Assembly (NCBI GenBank): GCA_941918925.1
Contig: OW799234.1
Location: 63,821,043-63,885,042 of the forward strand
From: Phyto melanocephala
Lineage: Eukaryota; Arthropoda; Insecta; Diptera; Rhinophoridae
Direction: 5' to 3'
Length of the DNA stretch: 64,000 bases
In this document: positions 12,427-25,804 of the stretch, one piece after another
Layout of the letters: every line of letters starts with the position of its first letter
Numbering within the stretch: the first letter of the stretch is position 1
Notes under the pieces: generated by a model
What the model was told of the DNA's origin: nothing
Databases searched by the model: none
What the model saw: only the letters and a program-made list of their open reading frames with translations
Made by a program: the position numbers and the translations under genes

Positions 12427-12555
12427 AAGTACTTATTAAAGTCCCTATTTATAAACGAACGTTATAAGTACTTATACGAGTCCCTACTTGTAAGCGAGGG
12501 TGGTAAGTACTTATTTAAGTCTCTATTAGTTAGCGAGCGAGATAAGTATTTGCCT
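12427..12555 (+). repeat. 39-bp tandem repeat, about 3.3 units
   Basis: AAGTAC/AAGTAT landmarks at 12427, 12466, 12505 and 12544 give an exact 39-bp period. Units share AAGTACTTAT and GTCCCTA/GTCTCTA. One plus-strand frame translates as 13-residue repeats (KYLYESLLVSEGG, KYLFKSLLVSERD), but there is no sign of a larger protein. A 14-bp piece, TTGTAAGCGAGGGT, recurs in reverse complement inside the MITE at 59299-59707. Confidence 0.85.
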
Positions 12556-12579
12556 GCAATGTCATCGCCGTGTTAAAAT

Positions 12580-13249
12580 AATGTGTTTGAATGCAAAATT
12601 GTGCGTAGTGAAAAACTGTTCTCTAGTACTTTCAACTCATTCATTTGTAATGTGTTATTTTGCTACAAAGTACCAGCAAAATCGAATAACTATTAACCAA
12701 CCTCAAAACTAGTCTAAACTTTTTTTGATCTCTTTAAAATTCAGTCTTTAAAATACAAAATTTTCGATAAAAATTGGTCAGTGACGCAAATCTAAATTGG
12801 CCTTAATTACTTTTGTTCACTCAGTCATTTATTTTACATGCAACTATTTTCAATTAAATCTTTCTCTTACAAGACGGTCTATGTCACATAAATCCATCTA
12901 TTTTCATAGTAAAAGTATAATAGGAAGTACAAAAATAAATTACATTTTTTTTATTTTTTGTTTGCAGCATTAGCAGCACATTGACAGCTTTATTGTATTT
13001 GCAACTGAACGATTTTTTATTTAATTTATTTTTTCACAATTCGTTTTTTATTTCTTAAATTTTTTTAATCTTTAACTCCGAGTGAGCCGTTTCAATGATT
13101 GTTGTCTTATAAAAAAAACAGGCGTAAAAATTGGAAAAATCGAACTTTTACTGCTGAGACTGCTTCAATAATAATGCTACAAAAAAAAACAACAACAACA
13201 CAAAAAATGGTACAGTTTAAAAAAATCTATTGTAATCAATACACATTTT
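12580..13249. other. No gene seen
   Basis: AT-rich with A- and T-runs, no coding frame of note. Confidence 0.55.
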
Positions 13250-15907
13250 TATACCCGCCACCAAAAAAATGGTGGGGGTATATTCATTTTGTCATTCCGT
13301 TTATAACACATCGAAATATCCATTTTAGACCCCATAAAGTATATATATTTGAATCAGGGTTTGATTTGATGACGATCTTGCTATGTCCGTCAGTCTGTCC
13401 GTCTGTTGAAAGCACGATAGAGGTCGCACCAAAAAGCTAGGGAGCTCAAATTTTGCCAGAATCTTTCTTATAGGTTTGTTTGGTATTGAAAATGGGCTAA
13501 ATCGAAATATTAGGAACAGAGTTATAGCTCGAAAAGCAAGAGTAGGTCGAAAAAACCGTGTCCTTCGAACATCGAATAAAATGGAATTGTGTCCAAACGC
13601 CTTAACGTAGACTCATGAAACTTCGAATATATATTTCCTGGGTAAAGACAATATTTTCCCCCGAATATTGTCTAAATCTATACATTAGGAGAGGAGTTAT
13701 CGATCAAAATGTACGAAAATTTATATTGCACAGTGTATTTTTCGGTATATTTAAAAACAAAAACGTCATAAAACCAACAAAATTGGATGTACGACTCTGA
13801 AATTTTGCACACTTTGCTTTTTGGTGAGGCGCTTTTTTGTGACGGAAAATCAATGTGCCACGCCCACTTTTACGCCCACCTCCCATATAACGTTTTAACA
13901 AAAATTCATATAATTTCTCTATTATTAAAGATTTTGGAATAATAAAGGACTATATTGAAACACCGCAGTTGTACTCATTCGCAAAAATAACTTTGACACG
14001 CCTACTACAACGCCCACTTTTCACGTTATCTACCGTTAATGAAATTTAAAAGCTCATAAAACCGCTAAAATTAGAGGTATGATGATAAATTTTGCTACGT
14101 CTATCCCCCTAGGCAATTTCATTACTATGCCAAAAAATTAGGGTTCCACGCCCACTTTTACGCCCACCTCCCATATAACGTTTTACCTAAAATTCATATA
14201 ATTTCTCTATTAATAAAGATTTTGGAATAATAAAGGACTATATTGAAACACCTAAGTTGTACTCATTAGCAAAAACAACTTTGACACGCCTACTATAACG
14301 CCCACTTTCACTTTTGAATTGTGTCCAGACGCATAAACGTAGTCATGAAACTTCAAATATATATTTATCGAGTCAAAAGAATATTTTTCCCTGAAAATCG
14401 CTTAAATCTATGAATTAGGAAAAGAGTTATAGATAAAAATGTACGAAAATTTATACCGCACAGTGTATATTTCAAATTTAAAACGTAATAAAACTGACAA
14501 AACTATATGTATGGTCAAAGTCTTCGTTATAACGCACACTTTTTTCTTTAAATATTTATAAAAATATATTAGTCATATATATTAGCATTTATTCATCTTA
14601 CACTGCACCATTTATTGTAATGTAGCTAAATATAAGATAAAGATGATAAGATAGATGACTCTACTAGCAACTACTAGATGGCATGCTAACAACTTATGCT
14701 TATGTTCTCCTGAAGTTATGCTCTATTTAAAATGGGAATTTAGGAAAATTTTGACTTAAGTAAAAAAAAATTATCTCTAAACATTATAAACAATTTATTT
14801 TCATGTACTAATGGCTAACAAATTTTAAAATTATACAAAACTTATTTCGTTTGAAAATCTTTTAAAAGCAAAATGTTATAGAAGTTTAAAAATCAAAATC
14901 TTACTAATAAATTTCCCGTTTTAGAAAAATGCAGAGAATGTATATTTTAAATCACCCTGTGGCCCTTAAAATTTAACCTTAAATTCACTTTCTTCCTCTT
15001 AAATTCATGTAAATTCTCTATGAATAAAGATTTTGGAATATGAAATATCTAAGTTATGTATATTAGCAGAAACTTTATTGACACGCGTATTTTAACGGCC
15101 ACTTTCATTGAAAGACTAAATTTACGAAAACATTTTACTGGCATACCGAAGTTATAATGGGTGGTTTAATTATAAGGGACTATGTTGTTTTGAATAAAAT
15201 TATTATGAAATTATTAGCATTTATTTTTATAACGATAATATTTGTATGCTTCAATTATGTATGGAACAAAATATCGGCCAAATGGCCTCCCAACCTAGGC
15301 GGCACACTTCGATCCGATAGCCCATATTTTCAATGACACTGTTGATGCTCAATTGTTGGGCACGATGATGAGTCGAGGTTGCTTGCTCTTTTGCCACGTT
15401 ATCGTGAAAAACAGCAATGTTTCCCATTCAACGAACTAAGATGGCATTCACAGATGTTTTCACATTTCATACAGACCTGCTTTGCAGACATTTAAATATT
15501 TTTTACAATTCTCACGATTGTGGACGAATTCGAACGATTATGTTGACCAAAAGAATCACGAAGTGCACGAAATGCATTTTGATTTGAACTCCCATTTTTA
15601 TAAAAATCTTTAATATTTAAAAGCGTTGCTCGATTGCGTATCTTTCCACGGTTCAAATTGAGTTAGTCTGAGATTGAGAAATGTCAAATGAAATACAAGA
15701 AAAAAGTTGAAGTTTAGATGTGGTTCACCTTAAACATGGGCCCTTAAAATTTGACCACCCTCTACAAAGAAAGTGTTACATATTTTATTATAAAGAGATT
15801 ATTCTATAGCGATTAACAAAATAATAAATATTGTTCTTTAAATGTACACAAAATTGGTGGTGGGTATAAAAGATTCGGCACAGCCGAATATAGTGCTCTT
15901 ACTTGTT
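13250..15907 (+). mobile_element. DINE-1/HINE-like element, family B copy 2 (composite)
   Basis: It starts with the TATACCCGCCACC hairpin and ends with the ATTCGGCACAGCCGAAT hairpin (15873-15889) and ACTTGTT. The tandem region holds about two 288-bp-type monomers (CCGTTAATG near 14032), against 15 in copy 1. A segment resembling 13570-13770 is repeated at about 14318-14500, so the element also carries a larger internal duplication. A nested mariner MITE fills 15156-15762. Copy 3 at 30813-33380 has the same architecture in the opposite orientation. Confidence 0.88.
15156..15762 (-). mobile_element. Mariner-derived MITE nested in family B copy 2
   Basis: TA dinucleotides at 15154-15155 and 15763-15764 flank inverted ends GGGTGGTTTAATTATAAGGG and CCCTTAAAATTTGACCACCC. 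It occupies the same insertion point in the DINE as the MITE of copy 1. Minus-strand remnants include an ENIAVFHDNVAKEQ-like piece of the transposase N-terminal domain. Confidence 0.87.
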
Positions 15908-16714
15908 TATATTTGTTACACATGTTTTCTTTTGTTTTGCTATTGGGGGGGCGGTTGACAATTTGTCATGTCGTTTCTTTTGCAAAGTGGAACTTTTGTT
16001 AACGCTATTTTCGACATTAAAAAAATTAAAATGTTTGTTGGTATGGCATTTTTACTTAAAATTAAATATAAATTTTATACATACATTTATAGTGCCTTCT
16101 TTGGAGTTGCTATAAAAATAATTAGATTTATGTAAATTACTGCAAATTAGTAAGTAGTTCGAGTGTAAAAAATATAAAATTGAAAAATAAATGTTTGTTT
16201 CAATTCAAAAATAATTTTCTTCTTGAAAAGTACATATTATCAATTGTCAAAATATTTTTTTAACAAAACATTGAATCACTAATATTTTAAAATTTATTAA
16301 AGAAACCGATATACATATTTAATTGCTTTGTCACTTTAAGTTTCTTAGCTGTTAAATATAAATTCTGACACATTCTACTTTTTTGTTGGGTGATTAATTT
16401 TGTGGTTTATATAAACATGTAGGGGGAACACCGAAGCATACCTTTTTAACGTGTCCCTTTTAGACCCATATCGTTCCTCAATGATTACAGGAATGCCGAT
16501 GAGGTATCACCGGCCTCACTGAGTCTCGTAGACTAATGATTATCTATAGACTTCCTGATAGCGTCTTTCGTATTCGCCAGCATTTATCAATTTCCCCCGT
16601 AGCGCTCACATCTAGCGTGTGGTGCTTAGTCTGCTTCCAGTCATTGCCTAAATTGCTGATTAATTTTTTTTTAACTGAAAACAACTTTCGTAAGGATTAT
16701 TTAAGATACAAAAC
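15908..16714. other. No gene recognised
   Basis: Mostly AT-rich. A less AT-rich block at about 16420-16660 looks unlike its surroundings and could be a repeat fragment, but I cannot place it. Confidence 0.45.
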
Positions 16715-17040
16715 TACGCAAACTTTCCATATAACGCTTTATCCTCAATTCCTATAATTTATCTATGGACTCAGATTTTGGAAGAATAAACGACACTATT
16801 TTGAAATGTCTGAGTTGAATTTCTAAGCAGAAAATACTTCGACACACCTACTATAACGCACATTTTTCACATAATATAATGTTAATGAAATTTAAGAGCT
16901 TATAAAACCGACTAAATTCAATGTCATTGTTATGTCAGAAAATTAACGTGACACGCCCCCTTTAATGCCTACCTCCTATATACCGCTTTATCTTAAATTC
17001 ATATAATTTCTCTATGGACAAAGTTTTCGGTATTTTGGCA
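16715..17040 (+). mobile_element. Internal fragment of a family-B DINE
   Basis: Contains diverged monomers of the 288-bp type (GTTAATGAAATTTAAGAGCTTATAAAACCG near 16882, CCATATAACGC and TCATATAATTTCTCTATGGAC near 16999). Neither terminal hairpin is present. Confidence 0.75.
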
Positions 17041-18257
17041 ACGCTGCTATAAAATTCAATAAAATTGGAGAAGTAAAATTGTTTTTTTTTTTTTAATTTA
17101 AATTAATTTAACTGGTCTTCACATAAAGAATTACAAATTAGTGCGTCAGCCCCTTGCTCTATACCCCAAAGAGAGTGTCGGAGTCCTTGTGTCCGAAAAA
17201 AATAAGGTTGCCTACCACTTCTTTTTGCTGCTGGGATATAACAGCATCTTGTTGCTTAATATCAGCCCATATTGCTATTGTAATTGTTGTTGTCGTCATT
17301 TTGCTCGATGAACTGTAAGCAATAAATAAAGAATTATTCGTTTCTTTGATTTCTAGCGCACGTTTATTTATTTAATAATATTTGAAAATTGTATTATTTT
17401 ATGGTGAAAACGATATGCTTAACAATATTGTTGTAACGTCTTCTTCTTTTTTGTTTCTATTAAAAAACACTTGTGTCATCCGATGAAAAAAAATGTCAGA
17501 AATATAATGTGAAATCATTTAAAAACAATGTAAGATATAGATGAAAGGGGATGAATTTCAAATAGCTTGTAGTAGGGGGCTACAGAAAAGTGTTTTTATA
17601 TAACTTCGATCTATTTTTCATCATTTGGAAATTTTATAAAAAAAAATTTTTTATAATATTTTTTTTTTTCTTTTTAAATAAAGGTTGCGATATCAACGCT
17701 ATGATCAGAAGTGGGAAGTCCTCAACTCTCAACTCCTCAACTTAGTGATTCCAATACATTTCACACAAATACACCAAGCCACACATATTTAATGCAACAG
17801 TAACAAAAATAATAGTTTTACAAGGAACTTTACAAAAGAAATTAAATAAAAATAATACAGTTTTTATTAGCAGAAGAAGGCAAATTCTTCTGTCAAGTTA
17901 CAATTATTTAAGTTAGGGCCTTTCTAATAGTGCAGATGTTAAAATAATTTTCTTAAATTTTTATTTACTTATCGAACATTTCTGTTTAAACTAATATTTA
18001 AATTTTAATTAGGTTAGAGTTCATATTAACATTCTTATTGTAACAAAGAATTTTTTTAATTGTGATAAATGAAAGAATAATCTGAAAAATTACATTTTTA
18101 CCGACACTAGCAGAGTGGAATGCATTTTCAAAACCAGCTACGATTTCATCATCAGCAATATTTGATCGGTGGTTACATGTTCGTTGTAAATATCATCTAT
18201 TTAACTCCAGGGAAAACCTAAGTAGTTACCGAATTCAATTAACTAAAATCCTGGGAG
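17041..18257. other. No gene recognised
   Basis: AT-rich sequence with homopolymer runs near 17080 and 17640-17680. Nothing coding is supported. Confidence 0.5.
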
Positions 18258-19938
18258 TTAACACGTTGACTGCCATGTGCGCCACCGGTGGCTCACACAT
18301 TTCCTTTTACATGATACCGCGTGTACCACTGGTGGTGCACATTGGTTCTTGTATTGTTTATGAAATATTTTATGGCCTGTTATTGATATTTATTTTTCTT
18401 CTTCAGTGGCTCTTCAATAAAAATATAAAGTTTTACTATGCAAAAAAATGTTGGGGTATTACAAGTTTTTCTTTCTTTTTTTTTTAAATATTTCATACAT
18501 TTTTGAAGTTCATAACTTTGGAATATTTTATTTATTATTTTAATATAACATAAAAAAAACTTAAAAATTCATAAATTCATAGAGATCAATAAAACAAATA
18601 ACAATATTAACTTATATATATATTATCTATAATATTAATCTAATGGTTTTTGCTAAAACATTCCAAGCATAAAGCTGGCTTGCCATCACAATAGTTACAA
18701 AATGTAGACACCCTTTTAGCTTTTTTTATTGCAGCATTTCTTCCCTCATTTTTTTTTATTTTTTTGATATCGCTATAACAGCTGACACAACATTTTCTAG
18801 ATTTCCTGTTATTTTTATCTCTTATTTCGTATTCCTTCATGGTGTGTTTGTTGCTGCTAGATGTGGTTGAAAGACTAACTTCACAAAGAGCTTCACAGAG
18901 TGATTGTCGGAACTCTAAAATTTGAATATTGGCGCAAAACTCCTTGTAAATTACTAATGCATTCACTACTTAAAAGAAATTCAAAGGCAACTTTGTGGTA
19001 CCACCTGAATCTGAAATATCTATCCCCTGTTTAGCCACATTATACTCCATGATCATCTTCAACTTCTTTGTTTCCATATTATTGCAGTTTCGTTTTCCAG
19101 TGCCAATAACATCTAAATTGTGTTTTGTGCTAAGCATTAGAACATCGCGCTTGTCTTTCCACTTTGCAACTACTATACCCGAGTTTGCACAACCAATTAC
19201 ATCATTCTTTTTTAGTTTTGCTTTTATTACATCTGTTGGATTCCTACATCTGTTACTGCGAAGAGTTCCAACAAGATATGTCCTACGATCTATTAGTAAT
19301 TTAGCTAGTGCTACAGATGTATAATAATTATCCGTGGCAATTGTTCTTCCTTTGTCTAAATATTTATCATCAAGGTCTAAAACAATCTGAGTGCTATGAG
19401 AGGTGTTTGTTGATGGTCTACCTCTCTGATGTTGTTCATCACATTTTCCGCCATATTTGGAGCAAGTATAAGTATATCCACTGGGATCACAAAGCTTGTA
19501 AACTTTTACTCCATATTTGTGTGACTTTCCAGGGTTATACTGACGAAACTGTAGCCTTCCTCGTCAAGGAATCATGCTTTCGTCAACAGCTAAAATTTCG
19601 CCCGGAACTAGAGCATTGACGAAGTTTTTCTCAAGAATTTAAAGCAAATGGCTTACCTTACCAAGGCGATTGCTACCAATTTCAGAGTTGTCGGCAAAAT
19701 GGATAAATTTTAAAAGTAGCTGAAGTCGATTTCGGGACATAATTTGCGGAACAAAATTGTTTCTATAAAATGGATTATTGCTCCAGTACAGCGAAATAAA
19801 TGGATACTTTACCAAGCCCATATACATTAGAATTCCAAAAAACTTTTTTATCTCCGCGATATTTGTATCACTCCATCTCTTAATGCGGGATCCACGAGTA
19901 ATAATGGATTTGGCTACGAACTGTTGGGCCGATATCAA
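18258..19938 (-). mobile_element. piggyBac-like transposon, transposase 5' end lost
   Basis: The lower-coordinate end carries TTAA (18258-18261) followed by CACGTTGACTGCCATGTGCG, the typical start of insect piggyBac-like elements inserted at TTAA, and then a short GCCACCGGTGGC palindrome. The transposase is read on the minus strand toward this end. The other terminus is missing because Tc1-like sequence begins at about 19925. Confidence 0.85.
18640..19938 (-). pseudogene. piggyBac transposase remnant with C-terminal cysteine domain
   Basis: On the minus strand the frame runs through RGSRIKRWSDTNIAEIKKFF, YMGLVKYP and MSRNRLQLLLKFIHFADN (19938-19640). It passes an in-frame stop and continues with EILAVDESM, GKSHKYGVKVYKL, ATDNYYTS, TYLVGTLRSN, DKRDVLMLSTKHN and EYNVAKQGIDISDSG. 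The aspartates of AVDES, TDNYY and GIDISD fit the DDD catalytic triad of piggyBac. Two premature stops interrupt this frame (TAA near 19640, TGA near 19570). After GIDISDSG a short deletion and stop removes the usual KWY-type segment. The last 108 residues (18966-18640) end in a zinc-binding cluster of C-x2-C pairs (CCVSC, CNYC, CLEC), as in the family. The enzyme excises and inserts DNA precisely at TTAA. This copy is dead. Confidence 0.9.
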
Positions 19939-20330
19939 TCGCCATTGACTACGGCCACTCCTTGCTCATTTTCGAAGAAAAATGGCCCAATTATGCCTTT
20001 GGATCAAAATCCGCACCAAACAGTGACTCGTTTTGGGTGTATCGGCATTTCAATGTATGCGTGCGGGTTTTCTGTGCCCCAAATGCGACAATTTTGCTTG
20101 TTTACATACCCGCCAAGATCAAAACGAGCTTCATCTGAAAAGATGATTTTTTTTGGCAAAATCGTCCAAAGTAATGTCGCAATATTTCCCAGCGTTGTTT
20201 AAGCGTATACACAACCATATTCGTTCAGCGGAAGGATAAAACTAATTATCTGTCAAATCAGACATGAGCTAAATGTTACCATTCACGAAATAAGCACTAG
20301 TTGAAAAAAAGCGTTAGATGGCGGACCCTT
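19925..20330 (-). mobile_element. Tc1/mariner deletion derivative, copy 2, truncated
   Basis: About 405 bp closely match the copy at 10988-11487, including the end GTTAGATGGCGGACCC near 20312-20327. The left end is missing and the sequence runs straight into the piggyBac remnant. The translated core (minus strand) includes SDEARFDLGGYVNKQNCR. At the right it passes directly into family-B DINE sequence. Confidence 0.82.
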
Positions 20331-21406
20331 TATATTCATTTTGTCATTCCGTTTGTAACACATCGAAATAACCAGAATATATGTTATACACAAGGTTTGT
20401 TTGATATTGAAAATGGTCTAAATGGAAATACCAGAAAGAGAGATATAGCTCGTAATGCAATAGTAGGTCAAAAAAATCATGCCCTTCGAATAAAATGCAG
20501 TTGTGTTCAAACGCATTAACGTAGAGCCATTAAATTTCGAATGTATATTTTTTGAGTAAACAAAATATTTCTTCGTGACAAGTGCTTGAATTTTTGAATT
20601 AGGAAAGGCGTCATAGATCAATATATACGAAAATGTATACCTCACAGTGTCTTTTTCGGTATATTTAAAATTTAAAACGTAAGAAAACTAACAATTGGTT
20701 CTAAGATTTTGCAAACGTTGCTTTTTGGTCAAAGGCTTTACACTAATGGGAAATTAATGTGACACGCCCACTATTACGCCCACCTCCCTTATAACGCTTT
20801 ATCTGAAATTCATATAGTTTCTCTATGAATAAAAATTTTGGTGGAATAAAAGACTCCATATTGAAATATCTGAGTTGAATTTTTAAGCAGAAAAAACTCC
20901 AACACGCCTACTATAATGCCCACTTTTCACGTAATCTAATGTTAATGAAATTTAAAATCTCATAAAACCGACGATATGATGATGAAATTTCGTACATATA
21001 GCTTTATAGTCAATGTCACTGTTAAGCCAGAAAATGAAGATGACAAGCCCCTTTAACGCCTACCTCCTATAAATCGTTTTATCTTAAATTCATATAATTT
21101 CTCTATGGACAAAGTTGTGGAAGAATAAAGGACTATATTGAAATATCTAAGTTGTATTTATTAGCAGAAACTATATTGATACGCCTACTTCAACGCCCAC
21201 TTGCATTGGAAGACTAAATTTACTAAAATATTTTTACAGCATATCAAAGTTATATAAAGAAAGTGATACATATTATAGTATAATGAGATTATTTCATTGC
21301 GATAACTGTTAATAACAAAGTAATAAGCTTTATGCTTTAAAAGTACACAAAATTGGTGGCTGGTATCAAAAATTCGGCACAGCCGAATATGGTGCTCTTA
21401 CTTGTT
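20330..21406 (+). mobile_element. DINE-1/HINE-like element, family B copy 4, 5' hairpin lost
   Basis: Starts inside the family-B 5' region (TATTCATTTTGTCATTCCG) next to the Tc1 derivative and ends with ATTCGGCACAGCCGAAT (21372-21388) and ACTTGTT. It keeps one or two diverged monomers. At the spot where copies 1-3 carry a mariner MITE it has the uninterrupted site GTTATATAAAGAAAGTG (near 21248). Confidence 0.82.
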
Positions 21407-23929
21407 TAATATTTAAATTTATTATTTTCACAAAATTATCAATTAATATTTATGATTTATTTTGTGAATCATATTTACAGTACTTAGATATCTCTTGTTG
21501 TTTTTTATAACTTTTCTTATTTTTTAAAAACATTCTTTCCAGAAAATACCAACTTAATGTTCAATATCTTCTACAATTCCCACACATATTTTTATGCACA
21601 CACACATACATACACTCTTGCATTACAAACACATTTCTGTTTATTGTAGTTACAAGTATTTGGGGTTTAAAACTGAAAGAACATTTCTTTTTGTTCTACA
21701 AACGTGATGCTTATTGATGAGGGATTACGAACTGACATTAAAGAATTTTAGGTGGTAAAAATGGTTTGCTTCGTTTGCCGCCTGACTGGATATAAAGTTA
21801 TAACAGTCGCTTGTACCGTACGTTGTTAAACCTCTCGTTATGACTTTGTGAAAAAAAGGTAACAAATAATCATTTTTAATCTTTCAATTTAACTTTAATT
21901 GGCTACATCCTTGAAAGAATTGCTTTATTGGACTAACATATCATAAACGTTACATTGCAAAAAGGGTAAACCAATTGCAATGCAATAAAAACGAGAAAAG
22001 CATTTTAAGTTTGACCGATGACGAAGTCCTAAACGGAGGAGCCATTTTAATCATGGTGAAAAGATTTTTGTTTAAGGGTTAAATTAAATTCATACAATTT
22101 TTTTTTTTGCACTTTTGCTAAAACTAGTTACCTTTCATTTGGCTTAAAACATAAGGAAAAAAAATACAAAAATTCAAGTGGCTTAAAAGAAAATCTTCCT
22201 CTCACACGCTTTTTGTCTTTGTGGATTAAAATTTGCCTTTTTTTGAAAAGACAAATATGTCCACAAAAAGATCAACATGCATGCAACAACCTCAGAACAT
22301 CTATCCCACAGACATAAAGCTTAATTTTAAAATGCCAGTCGACATTACCAAAAAACAACTACAACAGAAACACTACATGCAATAATCCACACACCGTTTT
22401 AGAATTTTTTCCCATAATTCTAACCATTTACCTTTAAACAATAGACCGTTGGTCAATGCGATAAAAAGAGATAGAGACAGAAACGTCTGAGTATGCAGCC
22501 AAAGCATAATAAAAGTTTGTTTTATATGTAAGTATGCTAGTAAAAGTATAGACGACTTTGCTTAAAGTATCTATTTGGTTGAGTAAATGGATAGTTGGCT
22601 GACTTGTTATATGTCTTTATATTGAAAATATCGAAAGATGGCTTACAATCGATGTCATTGTTGTTTTTCTAATTGGATAGGTTTTTGTTATAGGCAACGA
22701 GAAAACACATCAACAACCTTTAAAATTAAACTTCAACTGTGAATACAGAATACAGCATAAGCTAAAGGCAATTCAGATACATAGTTAAGAACGAATTCAA
22801 AGAGAGCTAAATATGACTCGTAAAACATACAACAGAAAATTAGCATTAATTTTAAAGATTTTTTTAAAAAATATATCTGCTATCGTTGTGTTCCTATTTC
22901 AAGCAAATTCATCCCAGTGCCCACAATAACGAAGAGTTTCCAACAAATATATTTTAACATCTCTGGAATGCTTAGTACGTAGTAGAACTAGTAACGGAAT
23001 TGATCTTTTGAACCTACTCTGCCAAATTACAGTTGTACGAATAGAAGAAGAATAGAAGAAGATGATCCATGAATTTTTAAATTTCTCAGCTCAGTAGTAC
23101 AACAGAGTTCGTTGTGTGTATAACAAATTGAGTTTAGTGTTTAATGTGTTAAAAATTAATAAATTATTTTAAACTTTTATAACGTAAATTCAAGAGTTTC
23201 CGATTGAAGGATCAATTAAATTTAAATTTATACAGCCTCTGTCGATAGAGAATAATTTTGATTTGTTTTGCGTGTTAAATACATTTACTTTTCAACTATT
23301 CGAATCGCTTATTTTAAACTACACGTGAAATAATCATTGAGCAAGGCTAAAATGGGATATTTGCACTATAAAAGAAATGTATCAGGATTTTAAGAATAGA
23401 AATAAATTTTACTTTTGCAAGAGCATTAAGATCCAGCATAAAAAAAAAGCATGCAAAAGAATCAGTGAATGCATTGCTTCAACTCAAATTGTAGTGAATT
23501 AGTGTAGGTGAAACATGCATGATGTTAACATTAACGTGTCACTGGGGATACTGCTTTAATATAAATATACTGGCATATAACCCGCTACTTCGATAGCGCA
23601 GTTCTTACTATTTATTGAATGCTCAAGTTCTATTTTTAATTATTAAATATTTTTGGTTGAATTCATAAAAAATTGTATTTCTGATTAAATTTTTTTAGAA
23701 AAATAAAAAGTAAAGTAAGGATATATCGGGCATATATTTTCTATCTAAAAGCCAGATCAATGCTACTGAATTTCAAAAATTAAAATTTATAATTTCAGAA
23801 TTTGCAGAAATGACCCTAAAAATAATAAAAGTAAGATTTGTTCCTTCGACAAAAATTTCAACTTAGTTTATAACTACCTACATTCAGAATTCTATGTATA
23901 CAAAATATAAAAAAAAAATGAGAAAAATT
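21407..23929. other. 2.5 kb without a recognised gene
   Basis: AT-rich, with short homopolymers. No transposon end, RNA gene or sustained reading frame was found by eye. It could be host intergenic or intronic DNA. Confidence 0.5.
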
Positions 23930-25270
23930 AATTTTTTGGTCGTCCATTATATTAGGAGTTAGGACCTCGAATCAATAAATACTAATTTTAGGAATCTATG
24001 TTAACAAACGTAAAAATATAAAAAGTACAATAAAAATGCGGAAAGACATCTTTTGTGTCGCCAATATCATTTCTATTCTCAACTTGAATCAATGATTTTA
24101 TATTTCACAATTTTAGCTTTATAAACGTAGAACATACAAAAAGTTAAAAAAAAATTTAAAAAGTACCACACCTCGTATAAATAGTCAATAATTTTGAAAT
24201 TCTAGCTTCACAAATGTTAAAAACACTGAAAGTACCATAAAAAATTCGAAAAAGTACCTTTTTTTACTTTTTACAAAAAGTACCATAAAAATACGAAAAA
24301 GTACCTTTTTGGTCGCCCATTAAGTTTTCAGCCTCATCTCGGATCAATAGTCCCTAATGTCGAAATTTTAGCTTAATTAACGTAGAAAATACAAAAAGTA
24401 CCCAAAAAACAGAATAGTACCTTTTTTGGGTTTTCCATATCAATGCATAAATTCCAAGTTTAAAATGTTCAAATATCTTTGTACAAAATATTTTAATAGA
24501 CATGATTAAAAGTGAGTAATCTATGTTGCATAAAAGTAATTATGTTCTAAAAAGTACCAAAATATGTTTAAATTTTTACTAAATTACATAATTTTTTATG
24601 TCTGTTGAAATCCCTATTACAAATTTTATGCAAACTGGTCCTGTATTTAGAAATAAATAGATATTTTACGCTGTTTTTCCCCTTTCTGGTACCTTTTTTG
24701 TCCCCCTAAAAGTTTCCTAAAATTTCACCTAAATAATTGTCCATATTCCATTAGGTAATAATAATTATAAAATTTTGTCCCATTAAATAATATTATAAAA
24801 AAAGTTTCTTTTATAAAAAGTACTAAAAATAGGGACATTTTTTACCCCTTATACTTACGAATTTGAAAAAAAGTGCAGACATCTTATTAATATTTTTTCA
24901 TGGTATAACAAATGCAGTTTAAACTTTTTCCTAGCTTTATGTGCTTGAAAGTTACATAGAGTACCAAAACAGTACCAAATTATAGTTTTTACCCGTTTTT
25001 TCCCCTTAGGGGTTGAAAATTCAAAAAAAAAAGGCCAGACACCTATCAGCTTATTTTTTATGCAAATTACAAAACTTTTTCAATTTAATGTGTATCATTT
25101 TTAGGTTAGCAGATATAAGATTACCGATTTTACACGTTTTTACCCTTTTTTACCCCCTTAAAGTAGGAATTTCAAAAAACCTTTCTTATTGGAGCTATAC
25201 ATTGAAAGGGAAACCGATTGTCAAAATTTCATGGATTAATAAAATGCACTTCATTCCAAAAAGTAACTAG
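23930..25270. repeat. Degenerate GTACC-rich repeat region
   Basis: The motif AAAAAGTACC and its partner GTACCTTTTT recur about a dozen times (for example 24150-24310, 24390-24420, 24550, 24686, 24960), often as inverted pairs. Larger blocks with GGTCGCCCATT and a following GAATCAATA/GGATCAATA segment repeat every 100-200 bp near 23938-24420. The later part has phrases such as TTTTTACCCCTT. The structure is a decayed tandem or inverted-repeat family with no coding role. Its identity is unknown. Confidence 0.7.
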
Positions 25271-25804
25271 GAAATACATAAATCGATTTTTTATGATTTC
25301 GTGATGTTTGCTTACCTGAACTGTTTAAAATATTTTGCATGAATTTCAGATATTTTAAAGCTCATCGTTTATGAAAAACGATTTTGCATTTAGTGAGACA
25401 TCAAGAACTCACTCTCCTGCTTTATTGATTAGTGAAATAGTGAATTTGTTTTTGATGGAGAGTAGTGTATCTAACTTCATTGAAGTAAGAATGTGGTATA
25501 TAGAAAAATTTTTTTAATAAATTTTTAAAAACACAAACCACACGATGTTAATTGTAAATAAAGCAAAAAAAATTTTAAAGAATTATCTTAATATTTTTTG
25601 ATATCACAGAAGGATCTATGACAGTTATGTGTGCAACAAAATATCGGACTCGTGACAATTTCGGTGAATTACTTCCAACCGATCGTTCATATTTTCAGCG
25701 ACACGGTGACATAATTGAGCTTCAATTAATGTGCCGACATATCTCATCTTGTAGCTCTTAAATTGTCTACATAATATCCACCAGGAAAGAAGTCCAACGC
25801 CACT

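Noticed and set aside
16420..16660. Higher-GC block as part of a host gene
   Set aside because: No sustained frame or family motif; left unassigned.
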